From positions 124,001-188,000 of the forward strand of contig NZ_JAMYXM010000004.1 in the NCBI RefSeq assembly GCF_024158145.1: DNA of 64,000 nucleotides. The letters run 5' to 3'. Of the stretch, positions 43,804 through 51,436 are shown piece by piece. The DNA is from Notoacmeibacter sp. MSK16QG-6 (GTDB lineage Bacteria; Pseudomonadota; Alphaproteobacteria; Rhizobiales; Rhizobiaceae). A program made the translations under genes and the position numbers. Position 1 is the stretch's first letter; every line of letters starts with the position of its first letter. Under the pieces are notes generated by a model, which had not been told where the DNA came from, did not search any database, and was given only the letters and a program-made list of their open reading frames with translations.

Positions 43804-44916
43804 TCAGGCCGAGGCGAGCGCTCCGGCCAGCATCATCATTCCAAGGATGACGATCAGGCTGGCGCCCAGCAACTCGATGGCGAGTTGGACCTGTCCAGCC
43901 ATGCGACTACCGGCACCGCCCGCAAAGCGGACAGCGACGTTCTTTGCCGTCACTGCAAGCGTCGCCAGTGCCGCGACCGTAATCGCCGTACCCGTCGCCA
44001 TGGCGAAGACCGAGCCTATTCCCGCGGCCACCATACCGTTGAGGAAAGCGAAGGTGAGAATGATTAACGCGCCGGAGCAGGGCCGCAGACCAACGGCAAC
44101 CACCGCCGACAGCGCCTCTCGCGCGCGGAAACGCTCGCCGGCAAGTTGATCCGGAGCCGGCATATGCGAATGGCCGCAACTCGGGCAGACATCTCCATGC
44201 GCGTGGTGATGGTCGTGGCGATGGCTTCCCTGAAAAGAGCCGTGACCATGATGAGGATCTCGATTGCTATCGGAATGCGCATCCATGGAGGCAAGGGCTG
44301 CTGCGCCGACGCCATCGATGGCGAAGGCCGCCATCGCCGGTTCACGACGAAACGCATTTTTCGCAAGCGGATAAATCTTGCGCGCCAGAAGCCATGTGCC
44401 GAACCCTGTAAGGAAGGCATATGACAGGACCTCCAGCGTGAAGACCGTATCGGTCTGCGAGATGGCCGTTCCCCGCAGAACCAGAAAAACCGCGCTGATG
44501 ACGGCGATCGCGACAAGGGCCTGAAGAAAAGCGGAGATAAAGGCCAGCAGAACGCCTCGCTGCAGGGCGATCTCGTTCGCCACCATATAGGTGGAGATGA
44601 CGGCCTTGCCATGACCCGGTCCTGCCGCGTGAAGGATGCCGTAGAGAAACGAGAGGCCGGCGAGTGTCCATCCTGCGGAAGGGTTTTCGCGAATGGCGCG
44701 CAGCGCGTCCGTCATCAGAGCGTAGAAGCGTCTTTGCTCTTCAAAGATATATCTGCTGATTTCACCGAACAGCCCGCCCGACACCGGCGTTGCGGCAGGC
44801 TCGGCCGCGCCGATTCCGAGAGAGGATTGCGCCAGCGCAGCACCGCTCGTCAAAGCTATGATGCAAAGGCAGGTCAGCAAAAGCGCAACCGCCGGGCGAT
44901 GCCGAAACAAGCTCAT
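43804..44916 (-). CDS. NicO-family nickel/cobalt (divalent metal) transporter
   Basis: 370-residue inner-membrane protein. An N-terminal signal-like helix precedes about six further membrane helices. The family motifs FLYGILHAAGPGHGKAVISTYM (metal-coordinating HAxGPGHGK) and GLRPCSGALIILTFA are present. A cytosolic loop of about 45 residues is rich in His (DPHHGHGSFQGSHRHDHHHAHG, then CPSCGHSH), a metal-binding spacer seen in RcnA/NicO exporters and importers. The DUF1007 gene directly precedes it with a one-base overlap (TAATG). Direction of transport and metal (Ni, Co or Zn) cannot be told from sequence. Confidence 0.9.
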   Translation of the reverse strand: MSLFRHRPAVALLLTCLCIIALTSGAALAQSSLGIGAAEPAATPVSGGLFGEISRYIFEEQRRFYALMTDALRAIRENPSAGWTLAGLSFLYGILHAAGPGHGKAVISTYMVANEIALQRGVLLAFISAFLQALVAIAVISAVFLVLRGTAISQTDTVFTLEVLSYAFLTGFGTWLLARKIYPLAKNAFRREPAMAAFAIDGVGAAALASMDAHSDSNRDPHHGHGSFQGSHRHDHHHAHGDVCPSCGHSHMPAPDQLAGERFRAREALSAVVAVGLRPCSGALIILTFAFLNGMVAAGIGSVFAMATGTAITVAALATLAVTAKNVAVRFAGGAGSRMAGQVQLAIELLGASLIVILGMMMLAGALASA

Positions 44917-45575
44917 TATCCCTCAGCCTTGCTGCAGTTCAGTTCGAGCCGGGTGGCGAAAAGGCCGCTCGGATCGGTGGTGTCGGTGGTGTCGTAGAAG
45001 AACTGATCGAGATTATCGGCATAGTCCTGGATCAGCTGATCCGGATCGGGCCGGATGACAGTGCGCTTGCAATTCGCCGGCAGTCCTTCGCTCACCATGT
45101 CGCTATCGTTCTGGAAATCGATCGCCGTGTAAAAGGTGGGATCGAACACGCCGAAGCTAAGCTTTCCGTTCAGCGGCATGGGCGGCATGGTCCGGCTTTC
45201 GAAGAAGACCAGCAGACGCCCATCCTGAAGATCGGTGTTGATGACCGGCGGCGGCATCATCGGCGCCGTTTTTCCGTCTTTCGTCACACTTTGAAAATAG
45301 TCGAATTCCGCGGTGGATTCGCGGATCACCCTGCCCACTTCTTCCAACTCTTCGGTATCGAGCGTGTTGTCGGTGTTCTTGTCGAATTCCAGGATCACCG
45401 TGGCCGAGAAAATGTCGTCGAAACGCCAGACATGACGAAGCGCCGTGACCGTATCGCCTTCGATCACGACTTCCATGCGCGCTTCGGCCCAGACATGGGG
45501 ATGGGCATGAGCCAGCGTCAATCCGCCGAGCGTGGCCACCAGCATCGTGAAAAGTCGTATCGCTGCGTTTTTCAA
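44916..45575 (-). CDS. DUF1007 periplasmic protein with an EF-hand-like loop, partner of NicO
   Basis: 219 residues. Start is uncertain: a TTG at 45575 gives a complete signal peptide (LFTMLVATLGGLTLAHA), and an ATG at 45545 is the alternative. The mature N-terminus HPHVWAEARMEVV is diagnostic of DUF1007 and may bind metal through its histidines. Residues 65-76 (DKNTDNTLDTEE) form a canonical 12-residue EF-hand loop with oxygen ligands at positions 1, 3, 5, 7, 9 and 12. DUF1007 proteins are co-encoded with NicO-type transporters in many proteobacteria and are thought to deliver or sense metal in the periplasm. Confidence 0.85.
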   Translation of the reverse strand: MKNAAIRLFTMLVATLGGLTLAHAHPHVWAEARMEVVIEGDTVTALRHVWRFDDIFSATVILEFDKNTDNTLDTEELEEVGRVIRESTAEFDYFQSVTKDGKTAPMMPPPVINTDLQDGRLLVFFESRTMPPMPLNGKLSFGVFDPTFYTAIDFQNDSDMVSEGLPANCKRTVIRPDPDQLIQDYADNLDQFFYDTTDTTDPSGLFATRLELNCSKAEG

Positions 45576-45649
45576 AACGAATCCCGCTCTTTAACCACCT
45601 ACGATCCATTGGACGGGCAAGATGGCCGCAGTTTGACGGAGGCTATGCC

Positions 45650-46552
45650 TTAATCGCTCGCGCCGTTTTTCTTGTGCCAATCGGCAAGGAAATCGACGAG
45701 TGCGCGGACACGGGCCGGCAGATAGCGCCGGTGGGGATAAACGGCGTAAATACCGCCGTCTCGCGCCAGAAAATCGTCGAGCACCGGGACAAGACGTCCC
45801 GTGGCGAGGTCGTCCCGGACAGAAAATTTCGGCAGCATGCCGAACCCGAGATGCTCCAGAAGCGCTTTTCGCGCGACAACGGGGCTGTTGACTTCCAGCG
45901 GCCCCGAGACCGCGACGGAAACCATCTCCTCATTCGGACCGAAGAACGGCCAGTTGTTCCGCCAGCGACCGTTTGTGTCGGAGATACAGGGCATTCGGGA
46001 CAAATCCTCGGGTCTCTCCGGCCGCCCGAAACGCTCGATGGCTTCGGGCGAAGCGCATACAGCCAAGGTGAAATCGCCGAGTCGACGTGCGATCATTGAG
46101 GAGTCTTCGAGCCTGGCAATGCGGATTGCAAGGTCGAAACCTTCTTCGACCAAATCGACAAAGCGATCGTCCAGATGCACGTCGAGGCGGACATCGGGAA
46201 AGGCTTTTGCGAAGGCAATGAGCGAATCCCCAACCACGGCATCGGCATAAGAGCGCGGCGCGGTCAGTCGCACCCGGCCGCTAATCTCGCCCGATGCATC
46301 GCGCACCGAATCGCGAAGCGAATCGATGTCGCGGATGATTTCCAGCGCGCGACCATAATAGGCGTGACCTGCCTCCGTCAGCGAGAACTGCCGTGTCGTA
46401 CGGTTCAGCAGCAGCGCGCCAACCTCGTCTTCCAGTTCCCGGACATATTTGCTGAGCAGCGCCTTCGACCGGCCGATCTTGCGCGCGGCGGCCGAGAAGC
46501 CTTCTGCATCGACCACGTCTATGAAGGCGCGCATGCGCGTCAAGGTGTCCAT
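45650..46552 (-). CDS. LysR-family transcriptional regulator
   Basis: 300 residues from ATG 46552 with GGATGG upstream; an earlier start at 46591 is less likely. N-terminal winged HTH (about 1-60: MRAFIDVVDAEGFSAAARKIGRSKALLSKYVRELEDEV) and the periplasmic-binding-like effector domain (about 90-295), with SGRVRLTAPRSYADAVVG and DLAIRIARLEDSSMIARRLG. Belongs to the CrgA/PecT-like branch by the GRVRLTAP pattern. It is transcribed away from the ornithine decarboxylase leader, with 75 bp between its stop and the DUF1007 start; its targets are unknown. A regulatory link to odc is possible but unproven. Confidence 0.9.
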   Translation of the reverse strand: MDTLTRMRAFIDVVDAEGFSAAARKIGRSKALLSKYVRELEDEVGALLLNRTTRQFSLTEAGHAYYGRALEIIRDIDSLRDSVRDASGEISGRVRLTAPRSYADAVVGDSLIAFAKAFPDVRLDVHLDDRFVDLVEEGFDLAIRIARLEDSSMIARRLGDFTLAVCASPEAIERFGRPERPEDLSRMPCISDTNGRWRNNWPFFGPNEEMVSVAVSGPLEVNSPVVARKALLEHLGFGMLPKFSVRDDLATGRLVPVLDDFLARDGGIYAVYPHRRYLPARVRALVDFLADWHKKNGASD

Positions 46553-46630
46553 GAGCCATCCATTTTTCGTTTTTTCCGTCGCACACATCATCGTCCGACA
46601 AGCGCACTTTGAAGACCATCAAAATTTCCC

Positions 46631-46659
46631 TTGCAAGCGGATAACTACGTTTCTATATA
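46631..46659 (+). promoter_or_regulatory. Sigma-70 promoter of the odc leader
   Basis: TTGCAA (46631-46636) and TATATA (46654-46659) are separated by exactly 17 bases. Transcription would begin near 46666, giving an untranslated leader of about 444 bases before the decarboxylase. It also lies 79 bases upstream of the divergent LysR gene. Confidence 0.65.
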
Positions 46660-46665
46660 GCGGCT

Positions 46666-47109
46666 GCCCAAAGTCGCACGTGCCTGTGGGCGTCCGCCGG
46701 GCCCCCGTATGGTGGGGGCTACGGTAAGGTACCTGGAACTAACCGCTCCAGTCGTATCTCCGGCCTACCGGATTTGATGCGAGGACGTCTTGAAGCAACG
46801 ACACTAGCGGGCCTTTTCGATCTCTCCCGGCGTCCAAAACCGGGGTTCTAAGAGGCACTTTACTGCGTTGCTCGATGTGCGGCGGGTTTTTCCTCCAAAC
46901 TGACGGCAAGACAAAGCGAACGATCTCGACGCGCCTGCGTTGGGTCACCGTTCATCGCCGTAGATCGGCGACGCTCCGGATCCAGGGTCTCCAAAGGCTG
47001 GATTTGGCATCGTCGATCTGCACTTTGTCACCGGGTCGTGTCCGCAAAAGGTTGGCGGAGCGGCGCGCAAAGCCGAACGGCCGGTTCTGCCGGCAGATGG
47101 GAAAAATTG
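46666..47109 (+). ncRNA. Long structured leader of ornithine decarboxylase, probable speF RNA
   Basis: This 444-base stretch has no reading frame of note but a series of hairpins: GCCCCC/GGGGGC (46701-46719), CTGGA/TCCAG (46733-46751), TCCGG/CCGGA (46759-46772), CCCGG/CCGGG (46826-46844), CGCCG/CGGCG (46956-46970) and GCCGG/CCGGC (47080-47094), the last ending a few bases before the ribosome site GATGGGA. A leader RNA of about this length (the speF motif) is known upstream of ornithine decarboxylase genes in Rhizobiales. The call rests on position, length and structure, not on an alignment. Confidence 0.62.
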
Positions 47110-48243
47110 ATGACCACCCAGCGTATTCAGGATTTCTTCGCCACCCGACGTCCCGATGGTCCTTGCCTCGTCGTCGATACCGAAGTGGTTCGGGACAATT
47201 TCAACGCGTTCAAACACGCGCTGCCAGACAGCCGCATCTTCTATGCGGTCAAGGCCAATCCCGCACCGGAAATCCTGCGTCTGCTCGCTTCCCTCGGCTC
47301 GTCCTTCGATTGCGCGTCCGTCGCTGAAATCGAAATGGCGCTGGAAGCCGGTGCGACCGCCGACCGCGTCTCTTACGGCAATACGATCAAGAAAGAACGC
47401 GATATCGCCCGCGCCCGCGCCCTCGGCATCGATCTTTTCGCTGTCGATTGCCATGAGGAGGTGGAGAAGGTTTCGCGCGCAGCGCCAGGCGCCCGTGTGT
47501 TCTGCCGCGTACTGACCGACGGCGAAGGCGCCGAATGGCCGCTGTCCCGCAAGTTCGGCTGCGTGCCGGTGATGGCGGTCGACGTTCTGGAGCACGCCGT
47601 CAATCTGGGCTTGCAGGCTTATGGCGTTTCCTTTCATGTCGGCAGCCAGCAGACCGATCTGGACGCTTGGGACAAGGCGTTGGCCGATGCCAATGCCGTG
47701 TTCCGCGCCATGGCGGAAAAGGGCGTGACGCTGCAGATGGTCAATATGGGTGGCGGTTTTCCGACACGCTACCTGAAGGATGTGCCGGCGGCGGAAGCCT
47801 ACGGCCGCGCAATCTTCTCTGCTCTGCGCAAGCATTTCGGCAACCGGATTCCCGAAACGATCATCGAACCCGGACGCGGCATGGTCGGCAATGCCGGCGT
47901 CATCAAAAGCGAAGTCGTGCTGATTTCGAAGAAGAGCGCTGAGGACAAGACACGCTGGGTTTATCTCGACATCGGTAAATTCGGCGGCCTGGCCGAGACG
48001 ATGGATGAATCCATTCGCTACCCGATCACCACCCCGCGCGATGGCGATGAGACCGAACCCTGTGTACTGGCCGGCCCGACCTGCGACAGCGCCGATGTGA
48101 TGTATGAGAAGAAGCCCTATCCGCTGCCGATCACGCTCACCATTGGTGACGAAGTCCTGATCGAAGGGACGGGCGCTTATACAACGACCTACGCATCGGT
48201 CGCGTTTAACGGTTTCGAACCGCTCCGATCCTACGTCATCTGA
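47110..48243 (+). CDS. odc: Ornithine decarboxylase (PLP fold type III; ornithine/lysine class)
   Basis: 377 residues from ATG 47110. It makes putrescine from ornithine (some relatives also cadaverine from lysine). Lys48 in FYAVKANPAP carries PLP; HVGSQ (176-180), GGGFPT (214-219) and EPGR (253-256) bind the cofactor phosphate; Cys325 in AGPTCDSADV is the catalytic cysteine at the dimer interface. The homodimer is cytoplasmic. The leader upstream is unusually long and structured, pointing to control by polyamines or ornithine at the RNA level. Followed on the same strand by two hairpins and a GNAT gene. Substrate preference between ornithine and lysine cannot be decided from sequence alone. 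Confidence 0.95.
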   Translation: MTTQRIQDFFATRRPDGPCLVVDTEVVRDNFNAFKHALPDSRIFYAVKANPAPEILRLLASLGSSFDCASVAEIEMALEAGATADRVSYGNTIKKERDIARARALGIDLFAVDCHEEVEKVSRAAPGARVFCRVLTDGEGAEWPLSRKFGCVPVMAVDVLEHAVNLGLQAYGVSFHVGSQQTDLDAWDKALADANAVFRAMAEKGVTLQMVNMGGGFPTRYLKDVPAAEAYGRAIFSALRKHFGNRIPETIIEPGRGMVGNAGVIKSEVVLISKKSAEDKTRWVYLDIGKFGGLAETMDESIRYPITTPRDGDETEPCVLAGPTCDSADVMYEKKPYPLPITLTIGDEVLIEGTGAYTTTYASVAFNGFEPLRSYVI

Positions 48244-48300
48244 CAGGCGATTTCCGCCTGTCAGTCTGAACGCCGCCGGTTCGCCTTTGTGAGCCGGCGG
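48241..48300 (+). repeat. Two tandem hairpins between odc and the GNAT gene
   Basis: TGACAGGCG (48241-48249, including the odc stop) pairs with CGCCTGTCA (48255-48263). CCGCCGG (48273-48279) pairs with CCGGCGG (48294-48300). Neither has a T-run, so they may stabilise or process the mRNA rather than terminate it. Confidence 0.5.
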
Positions 48301-48335
48301 ACTTCTGACGCTCGCCCTTTGAAGAGGGGTTTGCC

Positions 48336-48950
48336 ATGCTGCCATTCGCTGCTCTTAACAACACCGTCGCGCCCTTTGCGCTCTCACCGGCCAATGATCT
48401 GGCCCCGATGCTTTATGCAATCGAGGCCGAGCAGCCATCAGACGGGCGTGCGCGTGAGGCGTTGCTCGACCGGGCCATGGGCCTGAACCGCAAGCGCAAG
48501 AGTTCCGAAGCTATCCGCCGTGGCCGTCTGCCGGCGGATGGGCTGTCCTTCGTCGCGCGCTCGCTCTCCGGCGCGGTGGTCGGCACGGTGCGGCTATGGC
48601 ACGTCGATGCAGGGGGACAGGCGGCGCTGCTGCTCGGCCCATTGGCTGTCGCGCCGGAGGCCAAGGGCGCGGGCATCGGTTCGGCGCTGATGGTTCATGC
48701 GATTGAGGCGGCGGAGAGCTTTGGCCACCGGGCGATCCTGCTGGTCGGCGACGCGCCTTATTACAAGCGGTTCGGGTTCGAAGCTGCGCCGACCGGGCTC
48801 GCCATGCCCGGCCCGTTTAGCCGCGAACGGTTTCTGGCGCTGACTTTCACGCTTGGCGCGCTGGATGGCGCTGCCGGCGTCCTGCGGCCGAGCGGTGTGA
48901 AAATTCACCGCGCGCCTGCCGCTCGAGCGCTTGCCGCCCAGGCGGCTTGA
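48336..48950 (+). CDS. GNAT N-acetyltransferase downstream of ornithine decarboxylase
   Basis: 204 residues; GAAGAGGGG precedes the start. Acetyltransferase core about 55-150: GTVRLWHVDAGGQAALLLGPLAVAPEAKGAGIGSAL with the pyrophosphate-binding loop AKGAGIGS, then AILLVGDAPYYKRFGFEAAP, the YxRFGF hallmark of a GNAT subgroup. The first 50 and last 30 residues are variable. Its place after odc on the same strand, 92 bases away, invites the guess that it acetylates a polyamine or ornithine, but the subgroup has no defined substrate that I can cite. Confidence 0.88.
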   Translation: MLPFAALNNTVAPFALSPANDLAPMLYAIEAEQPSDGRAREALLDRAMGLNRKRKSSEAIRRGRLPADGLSFVARSLSGAVVGTVRLWHVDAGGQAALLLGPLAVAPEAKGAGIGSALMVHAIEAAESFGHRAILLVGDAPYYKRFGFEAAPTGLAMPGPFSRERFLALTFTLGALDGAAGVLRPSGVKIHRAPAARALAAQAA

Positions 48951-48960
48951 GCGCCGAAAA

Positions 48961-48998
48961 GAACGGCCCGCGATGCGCGGGGCAATCGCGGGCCGTTC
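48961..48998. terminator. Terminator between the GNAT gene and SCP2 gene
   Basis: A perfect 14-bp stem, GAACGGCCCGCGAT (48961-48974) with ATCGCGGGCCGTTC (48985-48998). On the minus strand TTTT follows directly, making it a good terminator for the SCP2 gene. The plus-strand side lacks a T-run. Confidence 0.78.
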
Positions 48999-49018
48999 TC
49001 AATTGATGAAACCGGGTC

Positions 49019-49300
49019 TTAGAAGAGCTGCTGCAGCTTCATCGCCACGCCCATATCACCGTCGACCTTCAGCTTGCCCGACATGAAGGCCTGTGTGGCA
49101 TCCAGATCGCCAGCGATCATGTCTTCCAGATCGCTCTTCTCCATGGTGATCGTGCAGTCGGCCGGCTTGTCATCGGTGGTGACTTCGTTGCCGTCGATCA
49201 CCATCACGCCGTCCGAACCGCAATCGAATTTCACCGAATCGGAAAAATCGCTTTCCTTCACGGCGGGGCGGATCTTCTCGGCAATATCGTCCATGGCCAT
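49019..49300 (-). CDS. SCP2 sterol/lipid-binding domain protein
   Basis: 93-residue stand-alone SCP2 domain (IAEKIRPAVKESDFSDSVKFDCGSDG, GNEVTTDDKPADCTITMEKSDLEDM, GDLDATQAFMSGKLKVDGDMGVAMKLQQLF). The last motif is the family signature. GAGGACAG stands eight bases before the ATG. These small cytoplasmic proteins bind lipids or fatty acyl chains and often accompany beta-oxidation genes. The operator-like palindrome 57 bases upstream would suit a fatty or branched-chain acid regulon. Confidence 0.92.
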   Translation of the reverse strand: MAMDDIAEKIRPAVKESDFSDSVKFDCGSDGVMVIDGNEVTTDDKPADCTITMEKSDLEDMIAGDLDATQAFMSGKLKVDGDMGVAMKLQQLF

Positions 49301-49356
49301 AGTGCTGTCCTCTTCTGCTAGGCACCGGATTGGTTATAGCCTAGCCTTGCCTTTGA

Positions 49357-49372
49357 TTGACGTAAACGTCAA
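49357..49372 (-). promoter_or_regulatory. LiuR-like (MerR family) operator upstream of the SCP2 gene
   Basis: TTGACGTAAACGTCAA is an inverted repeat with 7-bp arms and two central bases. It resembles the ACGT-AA-ACGT boxes of the alphaproteobacterial LiuR regulon for branched-chain amino acid and fatty acid breakdown. It lies 57-72 bases before the SCP2 start; TATAAC (about 49339-49334 on the minus strand) may be the -10. No liuR gene is in the window. Confidence 0.5.
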
Positions 49373-49543
49373 CCGTGTCTTCCGTCTGTTGCAGAGGTGC
49401 CGCACTCGGCCGAGGAAAACGTGCGAGGTGCGATTGTAATGATAGGGAAGCCTTCGATGTGCCTAAAATAGGCTGCAATCAAGGGATCGGTGCAAACGGG
49501 GGTCCTCCGGTTGGAATGGCGACCGGAGTTTCGGAAGGTGGGA

Positions 49544-51436
49544 ATGGGGCGTTACTTAGGACTAGTGTTTGCCGGCGTCCTTTCGGCAGTCTGTGGCGTG
49601 GCGATGTCGCCGCCTGCGGAAGCGATCACCCTGTTCGGCAAGACATTTTTCGAAAAAGAACCCCCTGAAATCATCGGCGAGCCTTGGCCATACGAGGTGA
49701 CGTTCGACTATTCTGGCGAGCCGGATCTGGAAGATGTCGCCAAGAATGTCAGCAGCCTGTGGAAAGGGCGTGACGAGCCGGCCAATGGTGTCTCCGGTCT
49801 GATCGTGACAGCTCGCGGTGACTACAGGTCTATTCTCGGAGCGTTCTATAATCGGGGTTATTATGGACCAGTCATTCGGATCACGATCGATGGTCGTGAG
49901 GTCTCGGACTTGCCGCCCGATGTCAGCCTTACCAGCCCCGCCCAGGTTGTTGTCTCGGTGGAGAGCGGCCCGGCCTTCACATTTTCGCGCGCCGAAATTC
50001 GTAATCAGGCGCCGCCTCCGCAAAGCCGCCGGGACGAGGTCGACGACCCGGTCGATGAGGGATTCGCAAGCGGCGAAATCGCCAAGGCGGGCGTCATCAA
50101 GCAGGCCGGTTCGCTTGCGGTCGAAGCATGGCGGCAGCAGGGATACGCAAAGGCGGAGGTCGCCGACCGGGTGCTGACGGCCGATCACGCGACCGAGACG
50201 TTCGATGCGGTGGTCGAGATCGATCCGGGCCGCTTCGCTGTTTATGGCGATACCAGCGTTCGCGGCGTGCGTGACATCGACCCTGAATGGCTGGCCTTCA
50301 TGGTTGGCTTGCCGCGGGGCCAGGAATTCGATCCGGACGATCTGGATCGCGCCACCGAACGACTTGGCCGCCTGGACGTGTTCAAATCCTATTCCATCCG
50401 GGAAGGCGATGAGATCGGGCCGGGCGGTTTTCTTCCCATCACCGCCGTGGTGCAAGAGAAACCGAAGCGCCGGATCGGGTTCGGCGCGACCTATTCGACG
50501 ACCGATGGTTTCGGTGCATCAGCCTACTGGATACATCGCAATCTCTGGGGCCGGGCAGAGCGGCTGCGTCTCGACGCCTCCGTCGAGGGGATCGACGGGA
50601 CGGAATATCGCGATTTCGACTATCTCCTCGGCGCAGAGTTCACCAAGCCGGGCATCTGGACGCCCGATACCAATTTCAACGCTTCGCTCAAGGCGCAGCG
50701 CCAAGTCAATGATAGCTACGCGATCAATGAAGTCGAGGCGATGGCGGGCATCAGCCAGATCGTTACGGAGGATTTCGAACTGTCCTTCGGTGTCACCGGC
50801 TCTCTGGCCCAGACCGACGATGACGTCTTTGGCGAGCGGGAGTTCGCTACCATCGGCGCCTACATAAACGCGACCTTCGACACGCGCGATGATCCGGCCG
50901 ATGCGACGGAAGGCTTCTATATTGACGGCCGCATCGCGCCCTATCAGGAGTTTCTCTACGGCAACACCTTCGTTCGCGGCGTCGTTGATGCCCGCACCTA
51001 TTTCGGTTTTGCCGACGATCGTTTCGTTCTGGCCGGACGGGTGAAACTTGGCACGATCCTCGATCCGCCCATTGAGGAAACCTCGCCGGACCTCCTCTTT
51101 TTCGCTGGCGGTGGCGGTTCGGTTCGCGGTTATGACTACCAGTCGATCGGTGTGGAAACCGCAGCCGGCACAATCGGTGGGCGCTCGCTGGCCGAAGCTT
51201 CCGGCGAGGTTCGCTTCCGCGTTACCGATGCCATCGGTGTGGTTGCTTTCACGGATATCGCTTCCGTGACCGCTGAGCCCTATCCGAAATTCCAAGACTA
51301 TCAAATCGGCGCTGGCGTTGGCCTGCGTTACCGCACACCCATTGGCCCGATCCGGCTGGATGCGGCTATTCCGGTCAATAAGCGCGACGGAGATCCGAAC
51401 TTTGCGATTTATGCAGGCATAGGGCAGGCTTTCTGA
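49544..51436 (+). CDS. tamA: Autotransporter assembly factor TamA
   Basis: 630 residues from ATG 49544, preceded by GGAAGGTGGGA; a GTG at 49490 lengthens it without a signal peptide. A signal peptide ends near SPPAEA (about residue 27). POTRA domains occupy about 45-270 (VTFDYSGEPDLEDV, GRFAVYGDTSVRGVRDIDPEW, a classic POTRA end), and the Omp85/BamA-type beta-barrel about 290-630, with the lid-lock motif region GGGGSVRGYDYQSIG. The C-terminal FAIYAGIGQAF ends in Phe as expected for outer-membrane insertion. With TamB it assembles outer-membrane proteins and aids lipid transport. Its stop overlaps the tamB start (TGATG). Confidence 0.95.
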   Translation: MGRYLGLVFAGVLSAVCGVAMSPPAEAITLFGKTFFEKEPPEIIGEPWPYEVTFDYSGEPDLEDVAKNVSSLWKGRDEPANGVSGLIVTARGDYRSILGAFYNRGYYGPVIRITIDGREVSDLPPDVSLTSPAQVVVSVESGPAFTFSRAEIRNQAPPPQSRRDEVDDPVDEGFASGEIAKAGVIKQAGSLAVEAWRQQGYAKAEVADRVLTADHATETFDAVVEIDPGRFAVYGDTSVRGVRDIDPEWLAFMVGLPRGQEFDPDDLDRATERLGRLDVFKSYSIREGDEIGPGGFLPITAVVQEKPKRRIGFGATYSTTDGFGASAYWIHRNLWGRAERLRLDASVEGIDGTEYRDFDYLLGAEFTKPGIWTPDTNFNASLKAQRQVNDSYAINEVEAMAGISQIVTEDFELSFGVTGSLAQTDDDVFGEREFATIGAYINATFDTRDDPADATEGFYIDGRIAPYQEFLYGNTFVRGVVDARTYFGFADDRFVLAGRVKLGTILDPPIEETSPDLLFFAGGGGSVRGYDYQSIGVETAAGTIGGRSLAEASGEVRFRVTDAIGVVAFTDIASVTAEPYPKFQDYQIGAGVGLRYRTPIGPIRLDAAIPVNKRDGDPNFAIYAGIGQAF

